This document shows, piece by piece, positions 25,839-34,718 of a stretch of 64,000 nucleotides of DNA. The notes below the pieces were generated by a model. It saw only the letters and a list, made by a program, of their open reading frames with translations, ran no database searches and was not told the DNA's origin. How positions within the stretch are numbered: position 1 is the first letter of the stretch; every line of letters begins with the position of its first letter. The translations under genes were made by a program, and so were the position numbers. This DNA comes from Thermoproteota archaeon (GTDB lineage: Archaea; Thermoproteota; Thermoprotei; Gearchaeales; Gearchaeaceae): NCBI GenBank assembly GCA_021324265.1, contig JAJPJK010000006.1, forward strand, positions 1 through 64,000, in the 5' to 3' direction.

Positions 25839-27578
25839 ATGAGCAGAGGAATTACGCTCAGTCGAAGGCTTATTGCAGTCATCATACTTGTAATCATAGG
25901 AGCTTCTTTGATAGCTTATTTTTTATACCCGCAGAAACCACAGCAAGTTTCAGTAACATACACATATTATGCAACTGTCTATGACGTGATTGGCAATAAA
26001 ACGAATACAATTGCACAGAATATCACAGTAAACCTGAAAGGAATAAGTAATGCAAATATAAATATTACATTATCCTCTCCTAACTATAACAACTCGACTT
26101 ATCAGTTCAGTAATCTGACTGCTGGGGATTATTTACTGAAAATCACATCAAAGGAAAATCTCTTACTCTATAATGAGACGTTGCATATTGATAAGGACAC
26201 ATATCAAAGAATTGTAATTCCAGCACAGCCGCTTACATTGCAGGTACTGTTGAATGGTGCACCTAGTAAGGTTCAATATAATTTGAACTTAAAGAATACT
26301 GACAGGAATTTTAATGTCAATGTAACAATAAGTACAAGTACTGGCTCCTATTCTTTCACAGAAATCCCTTTGGGGCATTATATAGTAACTATGTATTATC
26401 TTGGATTGCCTGTCAATCAAACTAACATTTATCTCAGCGGCACTTCTAATTTTGTGAACCTAAACACTAAACTCCTAAATCTTAAATTTTTACTTAAGGA
26501 CAACAGAACAGGCGTCCTTAATCAAACAAGTTTATATTTCATGTATCAAGATAAGTATATCGGCCCCTATGTTTCTGCCAGCAATGGCACGATCACTGCT
26601 CAGAATGTACCTCCGCTTAAGTTTAACGTCATATTTAGCTATAAAGGCTTGAATGTAACAACAAAGGAGAGCCCTATCTTAGATCTAAGTTCAACATCTC
26701 AAACATTCTTCAATTTCACAACTACATTAGGAAATTTAACGCTAAAAGTTCATTTTGATAATGGAACTCCTGCAAATGGGCTAGGTGTGATTTTATCTCC
26801 TAATTTAAAAGCCACTCTCGGAAGTGAGGGAAATGTAACATTACTCAATCTTCCAGCTCAAGTAAATATTCAGTTGGCGATAAATAAAAGTTCATATGTT
26901 ATTCTAAAAACGAATATAACATTAGAGTCCTATAAAAATAATACTATAAATCTTGTAATAAATAAGTATTCATTAAAATATACTTTGCAAACATTAGGGG
27001 ACATTTCTAAATTTAAAATATATTATTTAGTACAAGATAATCTTAATATATCACCTCCACAGCAGATCTTGACCAGTAATCTTGATATTCAACTATACCC
27101 TTCAATTTACACAGTATACATATTTGTATATACCCCTTCAAATAGCTCAATGTTATTGTATCAGGAAAGTGTAGTTTTGAATTCGACCTTAAATAAATCT
27201 GTTAAAGTACCTTTAGGCTTTACACTGAATGTGAATACAAGTTCTAATGAAGATGTAATAACGCTATACTATGTCGACCAAACCGGCTCTTATAAAGTTG
27301 CTCAAGCTAGCGGTGGTAATGCAAAGTTTACAGACCTCATACCTGGTCAGTATAGAGTAGTGGTAACAAGGGCCAATTCGTTTATTTCTTCTACATACCT
27401 ACAGATATCAAACGGTTCTCCAAGTGAAATGAGCATATACATAAACACATCATCGATGTTTACTTTAACACAGGCTGTTCAAGAGAGTGCAATTGTTTTA
27501 GTGATTCTATTAATAATAGTAGCTCTGCTTAGCTATGGGGTTTACAGATCCTATAAATCCAAGAAACAGACCAAATAA
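25839..27578 (+). CDS. Secreted beta-rich protein anchored at both ends
   Basis: 579 residues. An N-terminal membrane segment (about 11-30) is followed by repeated short beta modules of about 70-90 residues, each ending in a loop like LTAGDYLLKI, IPLGHYIVTM, VPPLKFNVIF and LIPGQYRVVV. These resemble Cna-B or carboxypeptidase-regulatory modules. There are many N-x-S/T sequons. A second membrane segment (about 545-568) precedes a basic tail. It is similar in style to the protein at 21496. The stop overlaps the agmatinase start as TAATG. Confidence 0.6.
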   Translation: MSRGITLSRRLIAVIILVIIGASLIAYFLYPQKPQQVSVTYTYYATVYDVIGNKTNTIAQNITVNLKGISNANINITLSSPNYNNSTYQFSNLTAGDYLLKITSKENLLLYNETLHIDKDTYQRIVIPAQPLTLQVLLNGAPSKVQYNLNLKNTDRNFNVNVTISTSTGSYSFTEIPLGHYIVTMYYLGLPVNQTNIYLSGTSNFVNLNTKLLNLKFLLKDNRTGVLNQTSLYFMYQDKYIGPYVSASNGTITAQNVPPLKFNVIFSYKGLNVTTKESPILDLSSTSQTFFNFTTTLGNLTLKVHFDNGTPANGLGVILSPNLKATLGSEGNVTLLNLPAQVNIQLAINKSSYVILKTNITLESYKNNTINLVINKYSLKYTLQTLGDISKFKIYYLVQDNLNISPPQQILTSNLDIQLYPSIYTVYIFVYTPSNSSMLLYQESVVLNSTLNKSVKVPLGFTLNVNTSSNEDVITLYYVDQTGSYKVAQASGGNAKFTDLIPGQYRVVVTRANSFISSTYLQISNGSPSEMSIYINTSSMFTLTQAVQESAIVLVILLIIVALLSYGVYRSYKSKKQTK

Positions 27579-28477
27579 TGTCGTTATTTCCATATTCTCA
27601 GATCTATCTTACTAAGGCCCACAGAGATTTCGCTGGTATACAGAAATCATCAAAGAATGCTTATTTTGTAATAGTTGGGATGCCCTATGATAGCACAACC
27701 ACTTACAGACCAGGTACAAGATTTGCTCCTATTTCAATAAGAGATGCATCGATAAATATAGAGACAAACAGCATCTTGAATAACATCTACTTAGAGGATG
27801 TGGATTTCTTTGATGCAGGCGATGTGGATATTATAGGAATGGATGTAAGAGAAGTGCTGAGAAGAATTACTTCGATTGCTAAAGAAGCTAATGAAAGTAA
27901 AAAAATCCTAATTTCCTTAGGTGGGGAGCATACAGTAACTTATGGAATAGCAAAGGGGATGAAATTCGATTCAATTTTCGTTTTCGACGCCCACTTAGAT
28001 CTTAGGGATGAATATCCTTTAAGTATTAAATATGGACACGCAACAGTTACTAGAAGGATCTGTGAAGAATTAAATCCTCCGAGGGTAACTTTAATAGGCG
28101 CTAGGGCCTTCAGTAAGGAAGAAGAAGAATTTGCCAAGAAAAGAGAACTTGAAATCATCGATATCTTGAGAATTAAAGAAAATCTTTCAGAATGTGTTGA
28201 TTTACTAAAAAGGGCTGCAGAAGAATCTTCAAGAATTTATATATCCATTGATATGGACGCCATTGATCCCTCCATTGCACCAGGTGTGAGCAATCCAGAA
28301 CCTTTCGGTCTCTCCATGTATGAGTTCTTTAAGTTATTGAAACCTTTACTTACTAAAAAAGTGGTGGGCTTGGATCTCGTTGAGGTCTGTCCAACTTATG
28401 ATAACGGTAATACTTCAGTGCTCGCTGCACGCATTCTGCTAGAGTGTTTGACTTCAATTTGGGTTAATCGGCTCTGA
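27578..28477 (+). CDS. speB: Agmatinase / arginase family ureohydrolase
   Basis: 299 residues. The binuclear manganese site is complete: GGEHTVTYG, FDAHLDLRDEYP (D-A-H-x-D) and SIDMDAIDPSIAPGVSNPEP (D-x-D). Agmatinase makes putrescine and urea from agmatine. Sequence cannot exclude arginase or guanidinobutyrase activity. It is translationally coupled to a surface protein gene, an unusual partner. It overlaps the convergent rpo12 gene by 14 bases. Confidence 0.85.
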   Translation: MSLFPYSQIYLTKAHRDFAGIQKSSKNAYFVIVGMPYDSTTTYRPGTRFAPISIRDASINIETNSILNNIYLEDVDFFDAGDVDIIGMDVREVLRRITSIAKEANESKKILISLGGEHTVTYGIAKGMKFDSIFVFDAHLDLRDEYPLSIKYGHATVTRRICEELNPPRVTLIGARAFSKEEEEFAKKRELEIIDILRIKENLSECVDLLKRAAEESSRIYISIDMDAIDPSIAPGVSNPEPFGLSMYEFFKLLKPLLTKKVVGLDLVEVCPTYDNGNTSVLAARILLECLTSIWVNRL

Positions 28478-28619
28478 CAATCTTCGCAGCTGGGCGCTTG
28501 CTTTTTATAAGTATTTTAGAATTGCAATACATACATGCAAAATTCCTTACTGTAATGCTTCTTTCTTTGATTTGTTGATAAGTCATCTTCCTACCGCATC
28601 TAATGCACGTATACTCCAT
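28464..28619 (-). CDS. rpoP: RNA polymerase subunit Rpo12 (RpoP)
   Basis: A 51-residue zinc protein. It begins MEYTCIRCGRKMTY with the first Cys pair at residues 5 and 8, the second pair at 29 and 32 (CMYC), and ends with the conserved tail KSKRPAAKIVRAD. This is the archaeal equivalent of eukaryotic Rpb12, which bridges the Rpo3-Rpo10-Rpo11 assembly platform. It is easily missed because of its size. The gene overlaps the end of speB by 14 bases on the opposite strand. No ribosomal L37Ae gene, a frequent neighbour, is beside it. Confidence 0.85.
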   Translation of the reverse strand: MEYTCIRCGRKMTYQQIKERSITVRNFACMYCNSKILIKSKRPAAKIVRAD

Positions 28620-28728
28620 ATACCCTTTTAATTCCTAACTGCGATATATTATTTTAGGAAATCTTTAAATATTTCGTTAATATATGTATGAACATCTAAT
28701 GAGCGATTACAATAGAAGTGCCTGTGTG

Positions 28729-28737
28729 GCATATAAG
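28729..28737 (+). promoter_or_regulatory. TATA element before aIF1
   Basis: CATATAAGA lies only about 20 bases before ATG 28752, closer than other promoters here, but about 34 bases before a TTG at 28767. This spacing bears on which start codon is used. Confidence 0.4.
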
Positions 28738-28751
28738 AGTGTTAACTTAAC

Positions 28752-29066
28752 ATGGGTGGTGAACTTTTGAACTCTAAGGGCGAAGAGGACATCTTTTCTA
28801 TCGGCGAAATACTTGAGAGTTTAGATAAAGAACAGCGAAAGATAAAAATAAGATCAGAAAAAAGGAAGTTTGGGAAGGATGTAACTGTTATTGAAGGAAT
28901 ATCTGAAGAAAGTGCTCCTGAGGTAACTAAACATTTGAAATCTAAGCTTGCATGCGGCGGCACATATAAAAATGGGAGAATTGAACTTCAAGGAGCTCAT
29001 AAGAATGCAGTTAAACAGTTACTCTTGGATTTAGGCTATCCTGAAGAAAACATAATCCTCGATTGA
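28752..29066 (+). CDS. Translation initiation factor aIF1 (SUI1 family)
   Basis: 104 residues. The SUI1 fold is clear: RKFGKDVTVIEGI, then HLKSKLACGGTYKNGRIELQGAHKNAVKQLLLDLGYPEENI. aIF1 sits at the P site of the small subunit and polices start-codon choice. ATG 28752 gives MGGELLNSK; however GGTGGTGA lies at 28755-28762, which would be a good ribosome binding site for a TTG at 28767. The next gene starts at the aIF1 stop. Confidence 0.9.
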   Translation: MGGELLNSKGEEDIFSIGEILESLDKEQRKIKIRSEKRKFGKDVTVIEGISEESAPEVTKHLKSKLACGGTYKNGRIELQGAHKNAVKQLLLDLGYPEENIILD

Positions 29067-29275
29067 TGTCAATAAGAGATATAATAAAGCATGCGAAACG
29101 TGGAGGCAAGTATGATCTACGGTGTCCTATATGCGGTAGTAAGAAGGTTACAAGGATCCATTCATTGGAATGGCTAATTCCTCAACAGTACTTATGCAAA
29201 GAATGTGGCTATGTTGGTTCTTATTTGATAAGTTTTGAAAAAGAAGCTAAAGATGAAAAGGAAGGCCGTTTTTAA
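29066..29275 (+). CDS. Small zinc-ribbon protein coupled to aIF1
   Basis: 69 residues with two Cys pairs, CPICGSKKVTRIHSLEWLIPQQYLCKECGYVG, a classical zinc ribbon. The ATG at 29066 overlaps the aIF1 TGA as TGATG. Small ribbons of this kind are common in archaea, usually of unknown function. Coupling to aIF1 hints at translation, but this is only context. It overlaps the convergent Trm112-like gene by 29 bases. Confidence 0.6.
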   Translation: MSIRDIIKHAKRGGKYDLRCPICGSKKVTRIHSLEWLIPQQYLCKECGYVGSYLISFEKEAKDEKEGRF

Positions 29276-29633
29276 GGAAATTTTCAGGTATCTTATTCTT
29301 CCATTTTTCTAAGAAGGCTTTATCTTCTTTTTCCTTTCTTAACTCATCAGGCAACATGACAGGAATTTCCTCAATAATAGGATACCATCGATTGCACTTA
29401 GTGCAGAGTATTATTCCATCGGTGATTTCTCGTTTAGTGCATTCTGCACAATCTAATTCAGCTGTGTTTATATTATTCAAAAAGTTAACTTTAAGTCCAC
29501 AGTAATCTCTGCAGAATGGTGTCTTAACTTTTAGGTCTTTGTATTCATATTTAGTCTCATTAAATACGATAAATTGTAGTGGCCAATTTTTACATATTGG
29601 GCAAGCAAGGATGTCTAGTAATCTGTATTTCAT
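29247..29633 (-). CDS. Trm112-like methyltransferase activator
   Basis: 128 residues, longer than bacterial Trm112-like proteins but with the family ends: RLLDILACPICKNWPLQF at the start and DGIILCTKCNRWYPIIEEIPVMLPDELR near 100. An inserted middle section has extra Cys pairs (CRDYC, CAEC). Trm112 binds and stabilises methyltransferases acting on tRNA, rRNA and release factors. A separate partner methyltransferase is not in the window. Confidence 0.8.
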   Translation of the reverse strand: MKYRLLDILACPICKNWPLQFIVFNETKYEYKDLKVKTPFCRDYCGLKVNFLNNINTAELDCAECTKREITDGIILCTKCNRWYPIIEEIPVMLPDELRKEKEDKAFLEKWKNKIPENFLKNGLPFHL

Positions 29634-29659
29634 AGTTATTGTATATGCTTACTACTTAT

Positions 29660-30418
29660 TTAACCGTAGCTTAAAAAAGCCATTCGTGGAAGTTCAACGG
29701 TTCCAAGTCCTTCATAAATTACAAAGGGTATTCCCTCTTCAAGTATAGCATATTTTCTAGAAACGATTGAGAGAAGTGTTCGTTTGTCATTGGTAATCAC
29801 ATTACCTCCCGCGAATTTAGAGAAAGGAGGAATTAGGATCAGTATATTCTTCAAAATTGTAGGTAAATATAGAAAAGCAAGGAACTTACTTTGCTGCCCA
29901 TGCTCATCTCTAAGAATTAATGCAGGATGTTCGTGACCAATAATAATTATCTTACTCTTTTTCACAAACTCTGCATGTTCTTTGTGTCCATGCATAATTA
30001 ATATCTCATTTTCATATAATTGGTCTAATAATTGAATTTTTAAATCATTGAGAACAGACTTAAGGTAGTTATCATGATTTCCTCTAATTACTAAAATTTC
30101 CTCGTAGTATCCTGAAGCATGAAGGAAAAATCTCTCCAATTCTTTCCTTTGGCTTCTCGTTATTTTACCAAAGCCATGCCTTATATCACCATTTATTATT
30201 AATCTCTTTGTTGAAACTAGTCTGTGCATTTCTTCTAACTTTTTCTGTAAATCTTCTACTTGAGTTTTTGAAAGTAAAATTCCCTCTTTATACAATTCTT
30301 CCTCATAACCTAAATGGAGATCGCTAATTACTGTAGCTGATAAAGATGGAACTAATAAGGCAGGAATCCCACTTAGGGGTATGGCATCGTGGAAAGCTAC
30401 TTTTCTTATGTCTAACAC
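29660..30418 (-). CDS. Calcineurin-like metallophosphoesterase
   Basis: 252 residues. Metal ligands in order: VISDLHLGYE, INGDIRHGFG, IRGNHDNYLK, MHGHKEH and IGHEHPAL. This is the single-domain archaeal phosphoesterase family, typified by M. jannaschii MJ0037-like proteins. The substrate is unknown. Start GTG 30418 overlaps the stop of the upstream 190-residue gene, and DNA ligase lies further upstream, so a DNA-related role is possible. Confidence 0.82.
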   Translation of the reverse strand: MLDIRKVAFHDAIPLSGIPALLVPSLSATVISDLHLGYEEELYKEGILLSKTQVEDLQKKLEEMHRLVSTKRLIINGDIRHGFGKITRSQRKELERFFLHASGYYEEILVIRGNHDNYLKSVLNDLKIQLLDQLYENEILIMHGHKEHAEFVKKSKIIIIGHEHPALILRDEHGQQSKFLAFLYLPTILKNILILIPPFSKFAGGNVITNDKRTLLSIVSRKYAILEEGIPFVIYEGLGTVELPRMAFLSYG

Positions 30419-30990
30419 TATACCCCCTTAAGCTTTTCTCTAATTCTTTTTAATGTCCACTTAATGGATCCATTTAAATTCCTCATTTCTTGATCATCAT
30501 TGATATCGATGTTTTTCAGACTTATTTCAATGATATTCCCTTCTTCATCCTTCTTAATTTCGTAGCTGAATGCTTTTTCTGCAGGCCTTCCTTCTTCAAT
30601 ATCTGAGGATTTCTTCCCTTCAAATACTTTCTTAATTAAGAAATTCTTAAACGGAGATATGTCTTCTTTGAACTTAAGCTCATTATTTGGCGTTATCTCT
30701 ATATGATTATCGTCAAAAATATTCATTGAAGCTAAAACGTAGCCGTCAATATCCAAAATTTTTTCAGATCTAACAAGATTAGGTTTTGGCTTTTCTTCTA
30801 TCTTTATTTCCTGTTTTTCCTCATGGGGCTTAAGAAGTGTATCGGCGGTTACAAAGCTCCTTTCAGCTATTGCAGCATTTATTATTGAAAGGTTGATATT
30901 GAGAAGTTCAAGTTCCTTTTCCAAGTTCGCTTTTTTGGATTCAAGTTCCTTCTTAAGCTCCACCAATTTCTTTAGTTGCTCGTCAGACAT
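30418..30990 (-). CDS. Coiled-coil protein of unknown function between DNA ligase and phosphoesterase
   Basis: 190 residues. An N-terminal coiled coil (about 1-40) is followed by a lysine/proline-rich linker and a mixed alpha/beta domain from about 75. That domain has LDIDGYVLASMNIFDDNHIEITPN and ends in LNGSIKWTLKRIREKLKG. I do not know the family. It lies 33 bases after the DNA ligase stop and is coupled to the phosphoesterase by a one-base overlap. Confidence 0.6.
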   Translation of the reverse strand: MSDEQLKKLVELKKELESKKANLEKELELLNINLSIINAAIAERSFVTADTLLKPHEEKQEIKIEEKPKPNLVRSEKILDIDGYVLASMNIFDDNHIEITPNNELKFKEDISPFKNFLIKKVFEGKKSSDIEEGRPAEKAFSYEIKKDEEGNIIEISLKNIDINDDQEMRNLNGSIKWTLKRIREKLKGV

Positions 30991-31023
30991 GTACTACTAA
31001 AATATCTTATAGAAACTAAAATA

Positions 31024-32808
31024 CTACTCGCTTTCAACTTTCTTGAGCTGTGATTTATACATTTCAACTATTTCATCCTCTGTTGTAGCATCTTCTGGCT
31101 TCTTGTCATCCCTATATCTGCCTGTAAATCTAGGAAATCTTACTGCAAGCCCTGCATCTTTTGTTATCGCTCCAAACGCAGCGGTGTGAATTGGGCTTAG
31201 CGTTATTTCATCTCCTATTATCTCAATTACTTTGGCTGGGATATACCAGACGTCTGCATCTATTTTACTAACAACTCTTGGGTGTATATGTTCAATTCTA
31301 TATGGTTCTAATATCTTGGGCAAATTGTCTAGGTCTTCATCTGTGAATCCTGTACCCAACTTGCAAATAGTTTTGAAAGTATCACTTTTTGGATCGTAAA
31401 CCGCTACTAAAAGGCCTCCTAGCTTGCCTGCTCTTTTACCTGTTCCATAGAAACCGCCAACAATGCAAACATCTATCGGTTCAACCATCTTTGATTGGTA
31501 AGATCTTTTTAGTTTGATCCATAGAAATCCTCTGGCCCCTGCTTGATAAACGGAGTCGTTAGCTAGCGATTTACACATCAATCCTTCGCATCCTGCTGAA
31601 ACGGCCTCATTAAGTATCTCAAGAAGTTTTTCAGGCGTATCAGCAAATCTTTTTTCAGAAAGTCTGATCCAGAAATCTGTCTTGACAATTTGTTCTAGTA
31701 ATTCCCTTCTTCTTTTTAAGGGATAATCAATTAGTTCTTCGCCATTCAGATATAGGAGGTCGAACAGAAATACTGCTGCAGGATATTCTTCGATAGCCTT
31801 TTCGATATCATATTTTCTCCTTCTATGCATCAATTCTTGAAATGGCAACATTTCTCCGCTAGGCTGGATTGCAACTATTTCTCCTTCAAGAATAGCTGTC
31901 TCAGCATTTATATTATCTGTTAAGTGTTGGATAACATCTGGATAATGGTGGGTTATGTTTTCTAACGATCTTGAAAATAGTGTAAATTTTTTACCATCTT
32001 TGTGTATCTGTACCCTTTCTCCATCGTATTTATACTCAACTACAAATGAGTTATCAAGTCTCTCAAAAATCTCTTTCTCCGAAGTGGCTCTTTCAGCGAG
32101 CATTGGCCTAATAGGTATTCCAAGTTTTATTTTAACCTCCTTAAGTCCATTCAAACCCTTCTCCAATGCGATTTTAGCAACATAACCCAGATCTCCTGAA
32201 ACATTATATGCTCTTTCGGCAATCGGTCTAAGATCCTTGTCTCCTAAGTAAGCTATCGAAATGGCATCTAAAATAGTCATATCAGCTAGTCCTAATCGTA
32301 GCGTACCCAAAACAGTCCTAGTAATATATTTGGCCTCTAAAGGTGTCGCTTTTTTTAATAGTCCTGCTAGAAGCCTAACTTTTGAATCTTGCGAACCTTC
32401 TCCGGTAATCCTTGCGACTTTATCTAATGTTTTGTACACCTCTTCAACTGTGAGTTGATCGCTTGTTGCTTGAGTGAATTCGAATAGACCGGCTTGTTTT
32501 TTACTGCTAATAACTTCTTGTGCAACTACTCCTAAATCACCTTTTTTCTTATACTGATCCAATATTTTGTCTGTAGAGACGCCTGAAGCCAATGCTATTG
32601 CTCTGGCCATGAATTTGTCAGCAACGCCTAGCTCTATCCCAAGATAATCAGGATAAAGCTTACCTTGAGTCAAGTAAACAACCATGTTAACTTCTTCAGG
32701 ACTTGCTTTTTTGAGAAGCTTTACAAGCGTATCTGTTATTTCCAATCTTTTAGTAGTTGAAGAGATTTCCTCATAAACTTCTACTATCTCAGAATAAAAT
32801 AATGTCAT
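31024..32808 (-). CDS. lig: ATP-dependent DNA ligase
   Basis: 594 residues, standard archaeal length. The DNA-binding domain spans about 1-230, and the adenylated lysine is K260 in EYKYDGERVQIH (motif I). Other motifs are LFSRSLENIT, EGEIVAI, FLFDLLYLNG, EGLMCKSL and WIKLKRSY, with an OB domain ending FPRFTGRYRDDKKPEDATTEDEI. It seals Okazaki nicks. ATG 32808 is chosen over a TTG three bases upstream; GGTGAT lies 12 bases before it. Confidence 0.95.
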   Translation of the reverse strand: MTLFYSEIVEVYEEISSTTKRLEITDTLVKLLKKASPEEVNMVVYLTQGKLYPDYLGIELGVADKFMARAIALASGVSTDKILDQYKKKGDLGVVAQEVISSKKQAGLFEFTQATSDQLTVEEVYKTLDKVARITGEGSQDSKVRLLAGLLKKATPLEAKYITRTVLGTLRLGLADMTILDAISIAYLGDKDLRPIAERAYNVSGDLGYVAKIALEKGLNGLKEVKIKLGIPIRPMLAERATSEKEIFERLDNSFVVEYKYDGERVQIHKDGKKFTLFSRSLENITHHYPDVIQHLTDNINAETAILEGEIVAIQPSGEMLPFQELMHRRRKYDIEKAIEEYPAAVFLFDLLYLNGEELIDYPLKRRRELLEQIVKTDFWIRLSEKRFADTPEKLLEILNEAVSAGCEGLMCKSLANDSVYQAGARGFLWIKLKRSYQSKMVEPIDVCIVGGFYGTGKRAGKLGGLLVAVYDPKSDTFKTICKLGTGFTDEDLDNLPKILEPYRIEHIHPRVVSKIDADVWYIPAKVIEIIGDEITLSPIHTAAFGAITKDAGLAVRFPRFTGRYRDDKKPEDATTEDEIVEMYKSQLKKVESE

Positions 32809-32854
32809 CAAAGATAATCACCGCTCCTAGAAAGATAAAGGTTATGCACCCAAC

Positions 32855-33559
32855 TTAATCTGCATGTTTATAGATCTTGATGCCCCTGTCGTAATACTTT
32901 GCTATTAAAATGTCTTCTGGCTTATTTACCAAGATCAAATCTTGAAGTTTTTTTATCACCTCCTCTTTTTTAACAAAATAAATTTTTGCTTCTTTATTAT
33001 ATTGCGCAGTTTTTTCGTAGTTATCTGTTGTTAGCCGTCTCAGTAGATCGTTTTCCACCAATCCCTTGTCCTTACAATAGATTATGAATGTTTTGTTTTC
33101 TATTTTTTTAAGTATCTCCATCCTCTTATTCTTCATGTTAAATGTTGCCCCTTGCCTAAAATTGTATGCTAAAAAAGGAATGGGAGATAAGTTTATCTCT
33201 TTCGTAGCTTCAATACAATTCTCAATAACTTTACTAACTCGCAGCTCCTCATTCATTATAAGTTTTTTAGCGATCAATAATCCTAGGAAAATAGAATGAA
33301 GTATATTGAATCGATCCGACATAGATACTTCACAATACAAAGTTATGGACTTTTTTGTTTCATTAAAAAAGTCTTCTTGCAAATCTCTTATGGTTTTAAT
33401 TATCGCTTCATTATTAATATTCAAAAAATTGATTCCTTTTCCTTGGCCTATATAGCCGATTATTCCTTTATTTATTGGTATAAACGATAAATTTTGGTCT
33501 TTATTTTTAATTAGTAATAATGATGGAATAAATAAAGAATATAAGATCTTCTTATCCAT
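32855..33559 (-). CDS. Unidentified protein, co-transcribed with a glycosyltransferase
   Basis: 234 residues, very AT-rich coding. The middle segment SMSDRFNILHSIFLGLLIAKKLI lies where a GHMP kinase would have its glycine-serine loop, and the length is close to a short GHMP member, but the loop glycines are missing, so I do not assign that family. Lysine-rich C-terminal half. The start overlaps the glycosyltransferase stop by 8 bases. Confidence 0.5.
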   Translation of the reverse strand: MDKKILYSLFIPSLLLIKNKDQNLSFIPINKGIIGYIGQGKGINFLNINNEAIIKTIRDLQEDFFNETKKSITLYCEVSMSDRFNILHSIFLGLLIAKKLIMNEELRVSKVIENCIEATKEINLSPIPFLAYNFRQGATFNMKNKRMEILKKIENKTFIIYCKDKGLVENDLLRRLTTDNYEKTAQYNKEAKIYFVKKEEVIKKLQDLILVNKPEDILIAKYYDRGIKIYKHAD

Positions 33560-34718
33560 TTTTTATAATATTGACCAAATAATCTAAACCATCTAAATAT
33601 ATAGTAGATTTATTAAATTCCTTTATATTTTTTGAGTAGTAATCGTAGTTATATAGTATTTTGTGAATGTATTTTTGAAAGTTATCGTAATTAAGTTCAT
33701 CGGTGTTAAGCATTTCAGCACAACCATATTTGCATAATCTGGTTGCATTCTTTTGTTTTTCTGTATGGGCCTTTGGTACTATAAAAAGGATTGGCTTCCC
33801 AATCTTTATAGATTTCATAATAGATGAATGCCCTCCTGTTAATACTACAATTTTCGAAGAAAATAAGAATTTTTCGATGCCGTCTTCTTCTAACCAAGGA
33901 AAGATTTCAAGATTCTTATATTTTTTATATTTAAAATTTTTTAATCCAGTAAATAACTTTATTTCTATATCTTGTATATCAACTTTCTTTATTATATCTA
34001 TAAATCTTTTTATTATTAGCAATCTTTCTTCTAAAGTTCCTGATGGCATTACGCAAATTTGCGATTTATTATATTTTGATGGGGCATGATCAGGCGTTCT
34101 TATAAGAGGCCCTATAAATATTATTTTATTTAGATCCTCTAATTTTTTGACCATTAAAGTATCCGATGCAATTGTGAAGGGAGGCTTAAAATCAGGAATC
34201 AAAATCAAATCGCCTTTTTTACATACCCAGAACCAAAGTTCAAAAAATATTCTTTCTGCAAAGAATTTTAAAAATCGCATAATGCTATTCATAGGTCTTA
34301 CCCTAGGAATCTCTACATACAGTTGATTAATTATGACGTACCTTTTGATTCCTAATACATACCCAGCGAGTAAGGTTGAGAATCTACTATCTGAGATTAC
34401 CAAGTTAGGTTTTAGTGTAATCAGATTTCTGAGCTCAAGAGCTATATGCAAGGGGAAAATTACAAAAAATCGCCATATGCCTTTGCTTAGAGTTTTTTTA
34501 AAAGATAATTTTCCATCTTCATCAAATATGTAATTTAAACCATAAGTTTTAAAAATATTAGTGTAATAGTTAGATAAAAATAAATATCCTTCATTGTATG
34601 TTGAAACGAAGATTTTAATGTTTTCTTTACGAAGTTCTTTAATTAAAGGTAATATTCTTGATGCATGGCCATATCCTATACCATTTATGCTAATGTAAAT
34701 TTTATTATTTTTCTTCAA
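33552..34718 (-). CDS. GT-B glycosyltransferase, MurG-like / Glyco_trans_1_3 family
   Basis: 388 residues, two Rossmann domains. The N-terminus IYISINGIGYGHASRILPLIKELR matches the MJ1255-type family, and the donor-site segment VVLTGGHSSIMKSIKIGKPILFIVPKAHTEKQKNA matches the MurG-like C-domain. It probably transfers a sugar from a nucleotide donor to a lipid acceptor at the membrane face. Start TTG 34718 lies inside the end of the AMMECR1 gene. The coding is markedly AT-rich with many isoleucines and lysines. Confidence 0.72.
   Translation of the reverse strand: MKKNNKIYISINGIGYGHASRILPLIKELRKENIKIFVSTYNEGYLFLSNYYTNIFKTYGLNYIFDEDGKLSFKKTLSKGIWRFFVIFPLHIALELRNLITLKPNLVISDSRFSTLLAGYVLGIKRYVIINQLYVEIPRVRPMNSIMRFLKFFAERIFFELWFWVCKKGDLILIPDFKPPFTIASDTLMVKKLEDLNKIIFIGPLIRTPDHAPSKYNKSQICVMPSGTLEERLLIIKRFIDIIKKVDIQDIEIKLFTGLKNFKYKKYKNLEIFPWLEEDGIEKFLFSSKIVVLTGGHSSIMKSIKIGKPILFIVPKAHTEKQKNATRLCKYGCAEMLNTDELNYDNFQKYIHKILYNYDYYSKNIKEFNKSTIYLDGLDYLVNIIKNG

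Noticed and set aside
32855-33559. GHMP kinase identity for the 234-residue protein
   Set aside because: The expected glycine-serine loop is missing and other motifs are not convincing.
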